Below, in pieces: positions 47,889-56,775 of a DNA stretch of 64,000 nucleotides. The stretch is from Calothrix sp. NIES-3974 (GTDB lineage Bacteria > Cyanobacteriota > Cyanobacteriia > Cyanobacteriales > Nostocaceae). Within the stretch, counting starts at the first letter, position 1. Each line of letters begins with the position of its first letter. The notes under the pieces are model-generated. The model had not been told where the DNA came from. It made no database searches and worked only from the letters and a program-made list of their open reading frames with translations. Location: contig NZ_AP018254.1 of assembly GCF_002368395.1 (NCBI RefSeq), positions 3,472,001 to 3,536,000 of the forward strand, written 5' to 3'. The translations under genes were made by a program, and so were the position numbers.

Positions 47889-50111
47889 CTAGGCAAACTC
47901 GTAACGGTTTTTACCATAGTGTTTTGCTCGATACATAGCCGTATCCGCTTGACGAATGAGGGTATCGCGGTATTCTTCCGTGGTTTCGACCCTAGCACCG
48001 CAACAGCTGAGGGGATAGATACTGATACCAATACTGGCGGAAACACGGGCGATGTTATTATCTAATACAATTGGTTCCGACATCACCGTCAGGATTTTGT
48101 CAGCGATTTTAGCCGCTACTTCCAGTTTGGGGATGGAGCGTAAAATAATAGTAAATTCATCACCACCTAAACGAGCAACGGTATCACTAGAACGGAGGAC
48201 ATTGTTCATTCTTCCAGCGACGGTGATCAGTAAGCGATCGCCCATTTCGTGACCGAGGGTATCATTAACTTGTTTGAATCCGTCTAAATCAATGAATAGT
48301 AATCCTAACAGTAGGTTATTTTTCCTTGACCATTCAATCGATTCCTGCAATTGCTCCATGAATAGTTTACGATTGGGAAGTCCGGTTAAGGGGTCATGAA
48401 ATGCGAGAAAACGTAACTTATCCTCACTTTGTCGTAATTCACGGTTGGAGCGGTGTAATTCTTCAGCTTTGCGGATTAAATCTTCCTCATACTGCTTACG
48501 TTCAGTGATATCACGAATTACCCCAACTAAATATTGATTACCAGCTGCATCGCGGTGGAGGGAACGCTTAGTGGAAATGAGAAAAGTTTCATCCCAGGAA
48601 TTGGTAATTTCTTCTTCGTGTTCGCTGGGTTGATTTCCCTCCAGTACTAATTTATCGTGTTGAATCAGGACTTCTGCTTGGGTTTTGGGAAAGAGACTGT
48701 AATCTGTTTGATTGATGACATCATTGTAGGCATAACCAATTAACTTGCAGTAAGCTTCATTGACCACAATCAAGCGATGGTGACGGTCTTTGACATATAC
48801 AGGGTCGGCAATGGTATTAATAATTTGGTGCAGAAAATCGGTAGAACGCTTGAGTTCATTGTTGACATAAATCACTTGACAACCAGTGGCGATCGCAGTT
48901 GCTGTAAAGGCTAACATTGCTGGGAAAATGGGAATCCACCAACCATCAAGGATAAAGATTAAAAAAGCACCACCACAGGCAACAGCACATAGAATAATAG
49001 CAGTAAAAAAAGCGCTACGACCGCTTTGACTTCGCCACCATGTTATACTGCCAAAATATGACCAGAGAAAAATCCAACCGATTTCTAAACTATCTGGCCA
49101 AACTTTGATCAGGGGACGTTGGTCGAGGGTCGCAGAAAGTAATTCACTGATGAAAAAGGCTTGTAATTCTACCCCTGCAAAAGTTTCCGCCTGTCCCATC
49201 AATCGACTAGAATAGGGAATCAAGGTAAAGTCCTGCAAACTTGATGCCGTTGTGCCGATTAAAACAATGCGATCGCGAAACCAATCATCAGCGACTCGAT
49301 TCTCTAGTACGTCCAGGAGGGAAACCTGACGAAACCCCCATCCATGTCTTCCACATTGCTCATTCCATGCTGGTAAACATTGGGGTTTGGGAAAATTGGC
49401 AATAATTTGGTATCCCTTTGCATCCGCATTCACGTAGGAACCACTGTGACTGCGAAATCTTTCAAATAGGGTATCCCCCATCCGTAGGTAGTTATTTCTA
49501 CCACTGGTAGGTAAAATATTTTCCTGACGTAAGTATAATTGGGCTACCCGCAGAGCAAAACTGTCATAACGGCGATTTTGACTATCGTGTAGATACAGCA
49601 AGTTGCGACGGACTTTGCCGTCAGCATCAAACAACAAGTTATTAAAGCCGACCTGCTGGGGTTTTAAGGCTGGATGAGCAGGAATGCGATCGCTATATTG
49701 TTCAGAAATTTTCTCAATACCCACAACATTCGGCATCGTCTTTAAAGTTGCCGTTAATTCATCTGTTCCTGGTTGTACTGGTAAGTCACGGAAAATATGC
49801 AAACCAATTGCTCTGGGTTGATATTTCTGAAGTTTTTCTAGACTCTGGTGAATCTTTTTATCTGAAAGTGGCCAACTACCTAGTCTCCGTAATGTGCCCT
49901 CATCAATTGTGACAATTACGACTCTTTGTTCCGATGTTTCCTGGGGACGTAATAAAAAAAATTGATCGAATAAAAATAACTCCAGAAATTGTAACAACCC
50001 TAATGCTCGCACCACTAAAACACAACCTGCGACACCGAGTGTTGTTAGTATTTCTCGATTGATAGCAGCAGATATATGTCTCAGCTTTAATATAGTGCTG
50101 TTTAGATGCAT
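47889..50111 (-). CDS. CHASE2-PAS-GGDEF diguanylate cyclase
   Basis: Membrane-bound sensor making c-di-GMP. Order: an N-terminal helix, an extracellular CHASE2 domain (about 35-310, with FDQFFLLRP and DEGTLRRLGSWPLSD), three membrane helices (about 330-410), PAS with PAC (about 420-545), and the GGDEF domain (570-740). GGDEF is intact at residues 649-653, and the inhibitory site RSSD (640-643) sits exactly five residues before it, so product inhibition is expected. There is no EAL domain. It is a single gene; the signal sensed by CHASE2 is unknown. Confidence 0.95.
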   Translation of the reverse strand: MHLNSTILKLRHISAAINREILTTLGVAGCVLVVRALGLLQFLELFLFDQFFLLRPQETSEQRVVIVTIDEGTLRRLGSWPLSDKKIHQSLEKLQKYQPRAIGLHIFRDLPVQPGTDELTATLKTMPNVVGIEKISEQYSDRIPAHPALKPQQVGFNNLLFDADGKVRRNLLYLHDSQNRRYDSFALRVAQLYLRQENILPTSGRNNYLRMGDTLFERFRSHSGSYVNADAKGYQIIANFPKPQCLPAWNEQCGRHGWGFRQVSLLDVLENRVADDWFRDRIVLIGTTASSLQDFTLIPYSSRLMGQAETFAGVELQAFFISELLSATLDQRPLIKVWPDSLEIGWIFLWSYFGSITWWRSQSGRSAFFTAIILCAVACGGAFLIFILDGWWIPIFPAMLAFTATAIATGCQVIYVNNELKRSTDFLHQIINTIADPVYVKDRHHRLIVVNEAYCKLIGYAYNDVINQTDYSLFPKTQAEVLIQHDKLVLEGNQPSEHEEEITNSWDETFLISTKRSLHRDAAGNQYLVGVIRDITERKQYEEDLIRKAEELHRSNRELRQSEDKLRFLAFHDPLTGLPNRKLFMEQLQESIEWSRKNNLLLGLLFIDLDGFKQVNDTLGHEMGDRLLITVAGRMNNVLRSSDTVARLGGDEFTIILRSIPKLEVAAKIADKILTVMSEPIVLDNNIARVSASIGISIYPLSCCGARVETTEEYRDTLIRQADTAMYRAKHYGKNRYEFA

Positions 50112-50528
50112 ACCCAGCTATTCGTTCATAAAGTAAAGTATTGTTGATATTATGATTTACCTGGAATTCACCAGGACAAGAGTATTATAGTTTACCAGTT
50201 GAGGAAGACCACAATCGATTAAGTTCGGCTTTGTCCTGATCCAGGAATTAAATCAATCATATTTAGCTTTGCACAACCGTGTCCGATAAACTTTAGGAGA
50301 ATTGTGTGTATTCGATAGAATCCAGGGTACTCACAGAGATATACTGACGACAAGAGAAAATATTAAAAATCAACAATTTAAAATAATTTTGGTGATTTAC
50401 ACGTATTTATACTCAAAAATCAGCTTTTTTGTATAGTTACTACCTATACAAAAATTATAATTCCTTTTGATTTTTTATTTCTTGCGATAGATGAGATAGG
50501 TAATATTATCAATCTAACTTGGATTTCT
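50112..50528. other. Divergent spacer between GGDEF and lipase-like genes
   Basis: 417 bp, AT-rich, with no supported gene and no matched repeat. Promoters for both neighbours must lie here. Confidence 0.4.
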
Positions 50529-51242
50529 ATGGTCCTACCGATTGTAATCATACCCGGATACTTGGAAAATGCGATCGCTTACCGTCCACTGGAAGTGGAA
50601 TTACACAAAAGAGGTTTGACGGTGACGACTGTCGCAATGCGTCGTCGAGACTGGTTAGAGACAATTGCTAGTCGTAGTGTTGTATCGGTGTTGGAAAAGC
50701 TTGATCAAACCATCCAGCAAGTGCAAAGGGTAAGTAACAGCGAACAGGTAAATTTGCTTGGTCATTCTGCGGGGGGTTGGATTGGGAGGATATATCTGGG
50801 GGAAATACCCTATGGGAGGAGCGATCGCCAGTTTATCCGCAAAGCAGTTCCTACTATCTCTACTTTAGTAACTTTGGGAACTCCCCACACCAGTCAGGAA
50901 CGTTGGACTAGGGGGAATTTAGATTTTGTCAACACCAATTATCCTGGAGCTTTTTATCCCCACGTTCGTTATGTTTGTGTGGGGGGAAAAAGTGTATTTG
51001 GTCAGCGCTATGGTCGTAATTGGTTTGCATATAGTAGTTATCAGCAAACCTGTGGAAATGGTGCAACTTGGGGGGATGGAATTACACCGCTTTGTTCTGC
51101 TCATTTAGCGGGTGCTGAAAATATTACGGTGGAAGGGGTTTTACATTCTCCCCGTTCCCCCGGTATTTGGTATGGTTCACCGGAAGTTGTGAAAAAATGG
51201 GTGGGATATTTGGAACAGGAAGCAGGAGACGGAGAAAAATAA
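50529..51242 (+). CDS. Alpha/beta-hydrolase, triacylglycerol-lipase/esterase-like
   Basis: Serine hydrolase of 237 residues, cytoplasmic. The nucleophile elbow GHSAGG gives Ser80, and the spacing supports Asp183 (WGDGITPLCSAHL) and His206 (GVLHSP) as partners. The opening IVIIPGYLENA is the oxyanion-hole region. The length and order resemble cyanobacterial lipase-like esterases whose substrates are not known; it has no lid domain. Start ATG at 50529. Confidence 0.88.
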   Translation: MVLPIVIIPGYLENAIAYRPLEVELHKRGLTVTTVAMRRRDWLETIASRSVVSVLEKLDQTIQQVQRVSNSEQVNLLGHSAGGWIGRIYLGEIPYGRSDRQFIRKAVPTISTLVTLGTPHTSQERWTRGNLDFVNTNYPGAFYPHVRYVCVGGKSVFGQRYGRNWFAYSSYQQTCGNGATWGDGITPLCSAHLAGAENITVEGVLHSPRSPGIWYGSPEVVKKWVGYLEQEAGDGEK

Positions 51243-51271
51243 TTTTGTCCCTAATTCCTCAACTTTGAAGT

Positions 51272-51880
51272 TCACGCAGAATCAAAAATTTGTTGAGCAA
51301 TTAAATTCAAGTTGGGAAATATTTGTGAGTGAATGCGATCGCTATTCCTAAATATGTTGCGTCTGTAGATGTTTGCGGCTAAATTACAAACTGTAATTGT
51401 TGGCTGTTTAGGATAACCAATAAATTCTTTTCCTCCTAATCCCAGATAATCGACAATCCAATATTCGGGTATACCAATATTACTATATTCTTCAAATTTT
51501 AAGGCATAATCATCACTCCAGTTGCTACTGACAACTTCAATCACTAAGGGAATAGATGCTGCTTGGGTGACTGTCGAATATTTATCATACAATGGCTCAT
51601 TGACGAGATTGGGTTTATTTAAAACCAGTATATCGGATAAATAGGCTGATTCCCCGTCACTTAATTTCACTAATACCTTGCTAGCGATAAAATAGGGTTG
51701 TTTTAGCTGTTTAAATTCAAAGGTAATTTCACCAACTAAAAATCCCGTGACATTTTTATGTTTACCAGACGGTTGCGCCATTTCTACTACCACTCCGTGA
51801 TGTAATTCTTGGGATTTATATTCTGGATAAGAGTTGACAAACTCTAAAAATGAAATCGTTTTACTGACTGCTTGCACCAT
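51272..51880 (-). CDS. Uma2-family (DUF820) PD-(D/E)XK protein
   Basis: Member of the Uma2 family, very expanded in cyanobacteria. Visible core: Asp83 (YLSDILVL), Glu115 (LVIEVVSS), Lys128 (ALKFEEY) and the end of the motif YWIVD. The fold is that of restriction endonucleases, but no activity is known for most members, and genomes often hold dozens. 202 residues, start ATG at 51880. It converges with the lipase-like gene, 29 bases between stops, with no clear link to the Dnd locus that follows. Confidence 0.93.
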   Translation of the reverse strand: MVQAVSKTISFLEFVNSYPEYKSQELHHGVVVEMAQPSGKHKNVTGFLVGEITFEFKQLKQPYFIASKVLVKLSDGESAYLSDILVLNKPNLVNEPLYDKYSTVTQAASIPLVIEVVSSNWSDDYALKFEEYSNIGIPEYWIVDYLGLGGKEFIGYPKQPTITVCNLAANIYRRNIFRNSDRIHSQIFPNLNLIAQQIFDSA

Positions 51881-52370
51881 AAATTTCTCTGTTTTCTCTA
51901 CATGAATTTTTCCTTTTTGGAAATAACTAAATAGGGTCTGCGAAAAAAGTCGTTTAGTGGTGGTAGAAAATAGGGAGTAGGTACAGACGACACGTCAGGT
52001 CGTCTGTACAGGGAATAGTTTTAACCATTCCAGTTTCACTTTTCACAGGCGGTAAAAATTATAAATGCCAGGTTTTTAAGCCTTAAATACCTATTTTGCA
52101 AACACTTTTTGCGACTAGAAATATCCTTGAATTCTGGCAGTATCAGAGTTTTACTATTTTTCCCAAGCCCTAAATATAAATATATAGCTTTATTTTGAGG
52201 TTTTGCTTTTAAATATAGCAATTCTATTTTAGTAGTGAAAAAATCGGTTTTGGGTGTACCCAGCTAAAAAGCTGTAGCTATGACTGTCAACGGTTAATAG
52301 TCAGCAAACCTACATATAAGATTTGACAAATCCTCAACAGATTGCTACATTCCCGATATGCTTTTGCCTA
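51881..52370. other. Non-coding stretch with families E and B
   Basis: A family E element at 51934-52118 and a partial family B element at 52280-52352 occupy most of it. No gene is seen; in particular no dndE-like frame follows dndD. Confidence 0.6.
51934..52118. repeat. MITE-like element family E, copy 2 (about 185 bp)
   Basis: Starts GGGTCTGCGAAAAAAGTCG and ends CACTTTTTGCGACTAG, an imperfect inverted pair. Inside is the palindrome CAGACGACACGTCAGGTCGTCTG (given in parts: CAGACGAC and GTCGTCTG) followed by TACAGGGAATAGTTTTAACC, as in the copy at 47541. Confidence 0.75.
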
Positions 52371-54359
52371 TTACCAAAAATATCCTGGCACAATCTGAGT
52401 CCGACGTTGTTGAGAATCATATTTTAATAAATACTCATGGGCGATCACATTCATCTTCCGTAATTTCTCGATTGCTGGTTTGTCAATTTCTGTATCAGTG
52501 GATAGTAAAATCACTTGGTGACTAGCACAGGGGAAATACCTTTCAATCAAGTTGCTGCGGTGGGATGAATCCAATCTCCCCAAGGGTGTGTCAATTGTCA
52601 CGGGTAATCGTCGTCCAGAGACCCGCGCTAAACCCCACAAAAAGGCGATCGCTAACAGTTGTTTTTCTCCCGCAGATAAACGGTGCTTCGGAACCAGTTG
52701 ACCTTGAATATCGTACAAAGATAAACGGAAGGTTTCGGTATCAATGGCGATACGGTGGATTAAATCAGATTTGTGAAGTAAATAACGAAAACATTCGGTA
52801 ACTTCGGTTTCCAGTTTATTTAACTTTCGCAGGGTTAAGCGTTCACGAAATACTTTTAGGGTGTCCTGTACCCGTGCGGATGTCGCTAAAATAGTTTCAG
52901 TGTTTTTACGACTGATTGCTGTATCTGTATAGTTTTGTAAATCTTTTTTATAGGCAGCAATTTCTGCGTCTAGTGCTAGAATCCGTTCTTTAGTAGTTTG
53001 ACAATTTGCGGTTGCTTGGATGACGATATTTTGTGCATCTTTGAGGGTTTGGGTAAGTAGTTGATACTCTTCTGGAGAAGCAGCAGTTTGTAGCTGACGT
53101 TCTAGTTGAATAATTTCATCTTCTTTTTGGTGGAGTAATTTTAGTTGTTGTTTGGCGATATTTTGGGAGTTTTTGAGATAATAAAGGATATTTCCGAGAC
53201 TAGCGATCGCATCTGCATCTGGTTTTAACCAGGGTTCTTCTGGTTGGAGTAGATTTGCATTTAAAGTTGTCACATCCTGTGCAAGGAATTCCTGGATTTT
53301 CTCAATATTACTAATTTTTTGGGAACGACACCAATTGAGTAAACGTTCGTCCCGTGCAAAAATAATTTCCCTAGCAATTTGTGCTTGCTGAATCTTCCAT
53401 TCCTTTTCCGCTTGAGTTTGTGCAGATAGTAATAAATTTTCAATGAATAATAAAGGGAAAAAACCTGTTGCTAACTCGGTTAAACCTTGACGTATATTTT
53501 CAACTTCTGTGCATTTACGTTGATATTCATCTTCTAACTTTTTCCGTTCTCCGGCGATTTTTCCCCCTTGGGAGACAAATTTATCAAAAGCTTCCTGTTG
53601 ACGTTTTTCTGCGGTCAAAAGTGCTTCCCTTTCCCCAGCTAATTTTCGCTCTTGAACTTCCCGTTCCCGTTGCAATAAACCTAATTTATGTTCTATTTCC
53701 TCTAAATTAGCTAACTCTTGAGTATCCGCTAATTCCTTTCGTTTACGGTTAGCTAATATATCAATATCAATAGCTAATCTTTCCGCTAATTCTAAACCTA
53801 ATAAAGCACGGATTGCATCCACTACTAAAGTTGGAGGATTTTCCAACTCAGCTAATTCCTTAACCTGTTCCCCATCAAACAAAAATAAATTAGAAATCCC
53901 TAAAGGAAGTAAATTTTCAATATATTCGTCCCAGATATTTACCAAACCCTCATCCAACCATTCATCCGCATCCCGAATATCCAAAATACCTAAATGGTCT
54001 TTACCGATAATGGGATTTCGCTCCCAGGTTCTCACCACTCGATAGCGAATGGGTTTATCATTTTCTATATGTTCAAACGCTAGTTCTAAGCGGGTTTTTT
54101 CCCCAGGATGGGTTTGACCATGTACACACTGGGTTAAAAAGTCCCCATAGCTCAAATTACCCCGTGTTGAGCATTGAGCGCGATGTCCATATAATGCTAG
54201 TCGAATTGCATCCATTATCGTGGTTTTTCCACCACCATTCATCCCTCCGAGGAGAACGATGGGACAATTATCTTCATGATTGGGTTTTGGATCAAAATTA
54301 ATTATTTGTTTCCCTCCATAGGGACCAAAGTTTTGTAAAACTAATTCTAAAAATTTCAT
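52371..54359 (-). CDS. dndD: DndD, SMC-like ATPase of DNA phosphorothioation
   Basis: ATPase of the Dnd system that places sulfur in the DNA backbone; thought to nick or open DNA for DndC. Walker A is GGMNGGGKTTIMDAI (residues 38-46 core), and the long coiled coil (about 200-500) is broken by a central hinge. The signature LSAGEKQLLAIAFLWGLARV and Walker B VTIDTPLGRLDSSHR are near the C-terminus, so the ATPase head is complete. 662 residues, typical for DndD. dndC lies 438 bp upstream in the same orientation, an unusually wide gap for a dnd operon. Confidence 0.95.
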   Translation of the reverse strand: MKFLELVLQNFGPYGGKQIINFDPKPNHEDNCPIVLLGGMNGGGKTTIMDAIRLALYGHRAQCSTRGNLSYGDFLTQCVHGQTHPGEKTRLELAFEHIENDKPIRYRVVRTWERNPIIGKDHLGILDIRDADEWLDEGLVNIWDEYIENLLPLGISNLFLFDGEQVKELAELENPPTLVVDAIRALLGLELAERLAIDIDILANRKRKELADTQELANLEEIEHKLGLLQREREVQERKLAGEREALLTAEKRQQEAFDKFVSQGGKIAGERKKLEDEYQRKCTEVENIRQGLTELATGFFPLLFIENLLLSAQTQAEKEWKIQQAQIAREIIFARDERLLNWCRSQKISNIEKIQEFLAQDVTTLNANLLQPEEPWLKPDADAIASLGNILYYLKNSQNIAKQQLKLLHQKEDEIIQLERQLQTAASPEEYQLLTQTLKDAQNIVIQATANCQTTKERILALDAEIAAYKKDLQNYTDTAISRKNTETILATSARVQDTLKVFRERLTLRKLNKLETEVTECFRYLLHKSDLIHRIAIDTETFRLSLYDIQGQLVPKHRLSAGEKQLLAIAFLWGLARVSGRRLPVTIDTPLGRLDSSHRSNLIERYFPCASHQVILLSTDTEIDKPAIEKLRKMNVIAHEYLLKYDSQQRRTQIVPGYFW

Positions 54360-54797
54360 TATTTTGAGAATACGGTCGTCAGAATACAGGATACAGGAGT
54401 CAAGGTATTAGGAATAATAGAAATACGTCTTCATATACAAAGAATACCGGAGAGGGGAAATAGGGTATTAGGAATAATTAAAAATGCGTCTTCTGCAATA
54501 AAAATGCTGGGTAATTTAACTTTCCAAATTACCACAATTCCCTTGATTTCATTGGCAATAATTTCAGGTTATCATGCATTTATCAATCTTTCCATAGGAT
54601 GAGAAATTGAGCAAAAACCGTGGTCGAAAAAACTATTTTTTGGTTAATTTGCACCAACCCCTCTGTACACAGCTAATTTTATTTCCTGAACTACTCCTGA
54701 TTGTTTCACCATAAATTATCATTGACACAAGCGATTGTATGTGGATTTGTCACGAATGCTTTAATTTCGGTTAAACTGCTAACCGTTCCCAATATAC
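54360..54797. other. Gap between dndC and dndD
   Basis: 438 bp with no frame of note. A phrase of about 25 bases (TAGGGTATTAGGAATAATA and relatives) is found twice near 54395-54475, and AAATGCGTCTTC/AAATACGTCTTC recurs 60 bases later, suggesting local duplication. No dndE is seen. Confidence 0.5.
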
Positions 54798-56472
54798 TTA
54801 AAAATCCTTTTTAAACTTCCGTTGCTGCCAACTTTTTGGTTTTTGTTGTTCAATTTCCGTTGGAGTATAGGATACATCCCCTAAAGTTAACTGTTTTACC
54901 TTATCAATATCACCCTTCGTCACCGCATCCTTTAAATCCCGTTTCAGGTGAGCATTTTCAATCGCTTCCTGTTGCGATCGCGAACTGGTTTCAAAGCATT
55001 TTTCTAACGCTTCATAAATTCCCACTCGACGGGACATTTTCCGAAATTGACGCTCCGTATCCAATAATTTTGCCATCAATTCCAAATGCATTGCATCATC
55101 ACCACAAATTTCTTCCAACACTTCCCACTCATCTCGACCCAATAAACTATAATCAGCACTTCCCATCGGGTCATGAAAATCTTCACCAGTCACTTCTTTA
55201 TATATCCGAGGTAAACTATCATCAAACTCGTGTCTTTCTTCCAACCAAATCCGACGAATTTCACTCAATTCTTCCGGTGTAATTATGGTAATATCTGCCA
55301 TTGTTGGTGGTGCTGTTTCCCGCAGGGTTTTTTGCATTTGTAACAACTTGCGTAACCAATCTTCCCGTGCTTCCTTTATAAAAGGTCCAGGAATTGGTTC
55401 TACAGATATTTCCCCAGATACATTCCGTTCGTATAACTGTACATCTCCATTGCGACGACGAAAATCTCTTTTTTCGCGATTTTCCTCCGCATCTAACAAC
55501 TGACGAAAATCTAACAGAGGTTGTAACCACTCCTTCTCTTCGTCATTTTGAATCATCGCAGACAAAGACTTATCATGACTGACCAAAGTACACACCCAAC
55601 AACCAAACCGAGAACTTCCACAACTAGGAGTAGTCGTATCCACCACTAGGGGACATTCATTATCTGCACTTGCTCCACGATACATGGAAAATAAATCCTT
55701 GTTACTATATCCCCAGGGATTTGCATACTGCATCAAATACAACCAAACCTCGTCATTTTGCCAATTTTCAATCGGACTATATACCAATGAATTGGGTAAA
55801 TGTACATTGGGAGCAAGACGTTCGCGGACTCGTTTTTTTTCCCACTCCTTCATCCGACTAGCGCGTTGAGTACTTTCGGCTTTACGAATACCCAACACCA
55901 GGATTGCTTCCCCATTTGTCCGAATTACATCCCGAATAAATTGATTGGAAGGAGCAATTTTCAAGCGATTTGTACACCAGCGAAATTTTCCTTTCGGAGG
56001 TGGATAACCCTTACCAATTAACCCCACCCAAAAGGTATCCTTGGTCTCCGGTTGTAATAAATGGGGTATAAAAGGTAAATCTTGCTCCTTCGCTGCAACC
56101 TCGATCTGTTTTAGAGAATTTTTCACCCAAATCGACACGTAGGGATTTTCCACCAGCGTACGCTGCAACCTCGATCTGTTTTAGAGAATTTTTCACCCAA
56201 ATCGACACGTAGGGATTTTCCACCAGCGTATCCGTGGTAATTACGTGAATTGTCTTGCTACGCTGTTGTTTTGGAAGTTGGGCGATCGCATTCCAAACCA
56301 ATTGTAAAATTGCAGTTGAATCCTTACCTCCAGAATAGCCAATCACCCAAGGAATCCTATCCTGGAGATATAATTCCTGAATTTCCTGCGTCAGCAACTC
56401 AATATCTGCCACTAACTCCGCGACAGTGCGTTTATTTTGATTTTTCGCGTTTACCTGCTGTGCTGTAGTCAT
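54798..56472 (-). pseudogene. dndC: DndC phosphorothioation sulfurtransferase, split by a 70-bp tandem duplication
   Basis: PAPS-reductase-like enzyme that supplies sulfur to DNA. The N-terminal fragment has the PP-loop SGGKDST (residues 47-53). After VENPYVSIWVKNSLKQIEVAA the frame shifts and stops because a perfect 70-bp block (56091-56160 and 56161-56230) is doubled; 70 is not a multiple of three. Deleting one copy joins the frames into 534 residues. The C-terminal fragment has four clustered cysteines (NECPLV, PSCGSSRFGCWVC), the expected iron-sulfur site. Every other base looks intact, so the lesion is recent, reversible or an assembly error. Divergent from dndB. Confidence 0.93.
56091..56230. 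repeat. Perfect 70-bp tandem duplication inside dndC
   Basis: Two head-to-tail copies without a difference: CGCTGCAACC...CCACCAGCGTA at 56091-56160 and again at 56161-56230. It shifts the dndC frame by +1. There is no microsatellite-type shorter repeat inside. Confidence 0.98.
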
Positions 56473-56775
56473 TCCCTACCTACCAATTGAGTTCCGCGTT
56501 CTCCCGGATTCATACAAGTCATATCATACAAGTCATATTGAGGGAGTCCGTCATAGCCTGCATTTGGAGCGAGTTAACGGTAAGCGTTGAGTAATCGCTT
56601 AGTTTTCTTTTTATTTCCTACTCCCTAAAAATTTTAGGAGTTTGTGAGAATCCGGGTACTGCATAATTTTACTCTAGAATTGGTTTTTAAAAACTTAATT
56701 TATCTACAATCCATTTTGTTTATAGTTAATCTATGCTGATATTCATGCATCTTTTTTAACTTTTAATGATTCCGT
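56473..56775. other. Divergent spacer between dndC and dndB
   Basis: 303 bp. TCATACAAGTCATATCATACAAGTCATA at 56510 (given in parts: ATACAAGTCATAT, ATACAAGTCATATT) is a short direct repeat, 14 bases apart, that could be an operator for the divergent promoters. A diverged family C element spans about 56561-56663. DndB is a repressor in other Dnd systems, so operator sites here are expected, but none is proven. Confidence 0.5.

Noticed and set aside
51272-51880. Uma2 protein as the restriction partner of the Dnd locus
   Set aside because: Uma2 genes are abundant in cyanobacteria and this one is separated from dndD by two repeat elements; no evidence links them.
52371-54359. Rad50/SbcC-type repair ATPase instead of DndD
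   Set aside because: The length, head layout and location beside dndC and dndB favour DndD; no SbcD-type nuclease is adjacent.
56011-56230. Programmed ribosomal frameshift in dndC
   Set aside because: The break coincides exactly with a 70-bp duplication, and no slippery sequence is needed to explain it.
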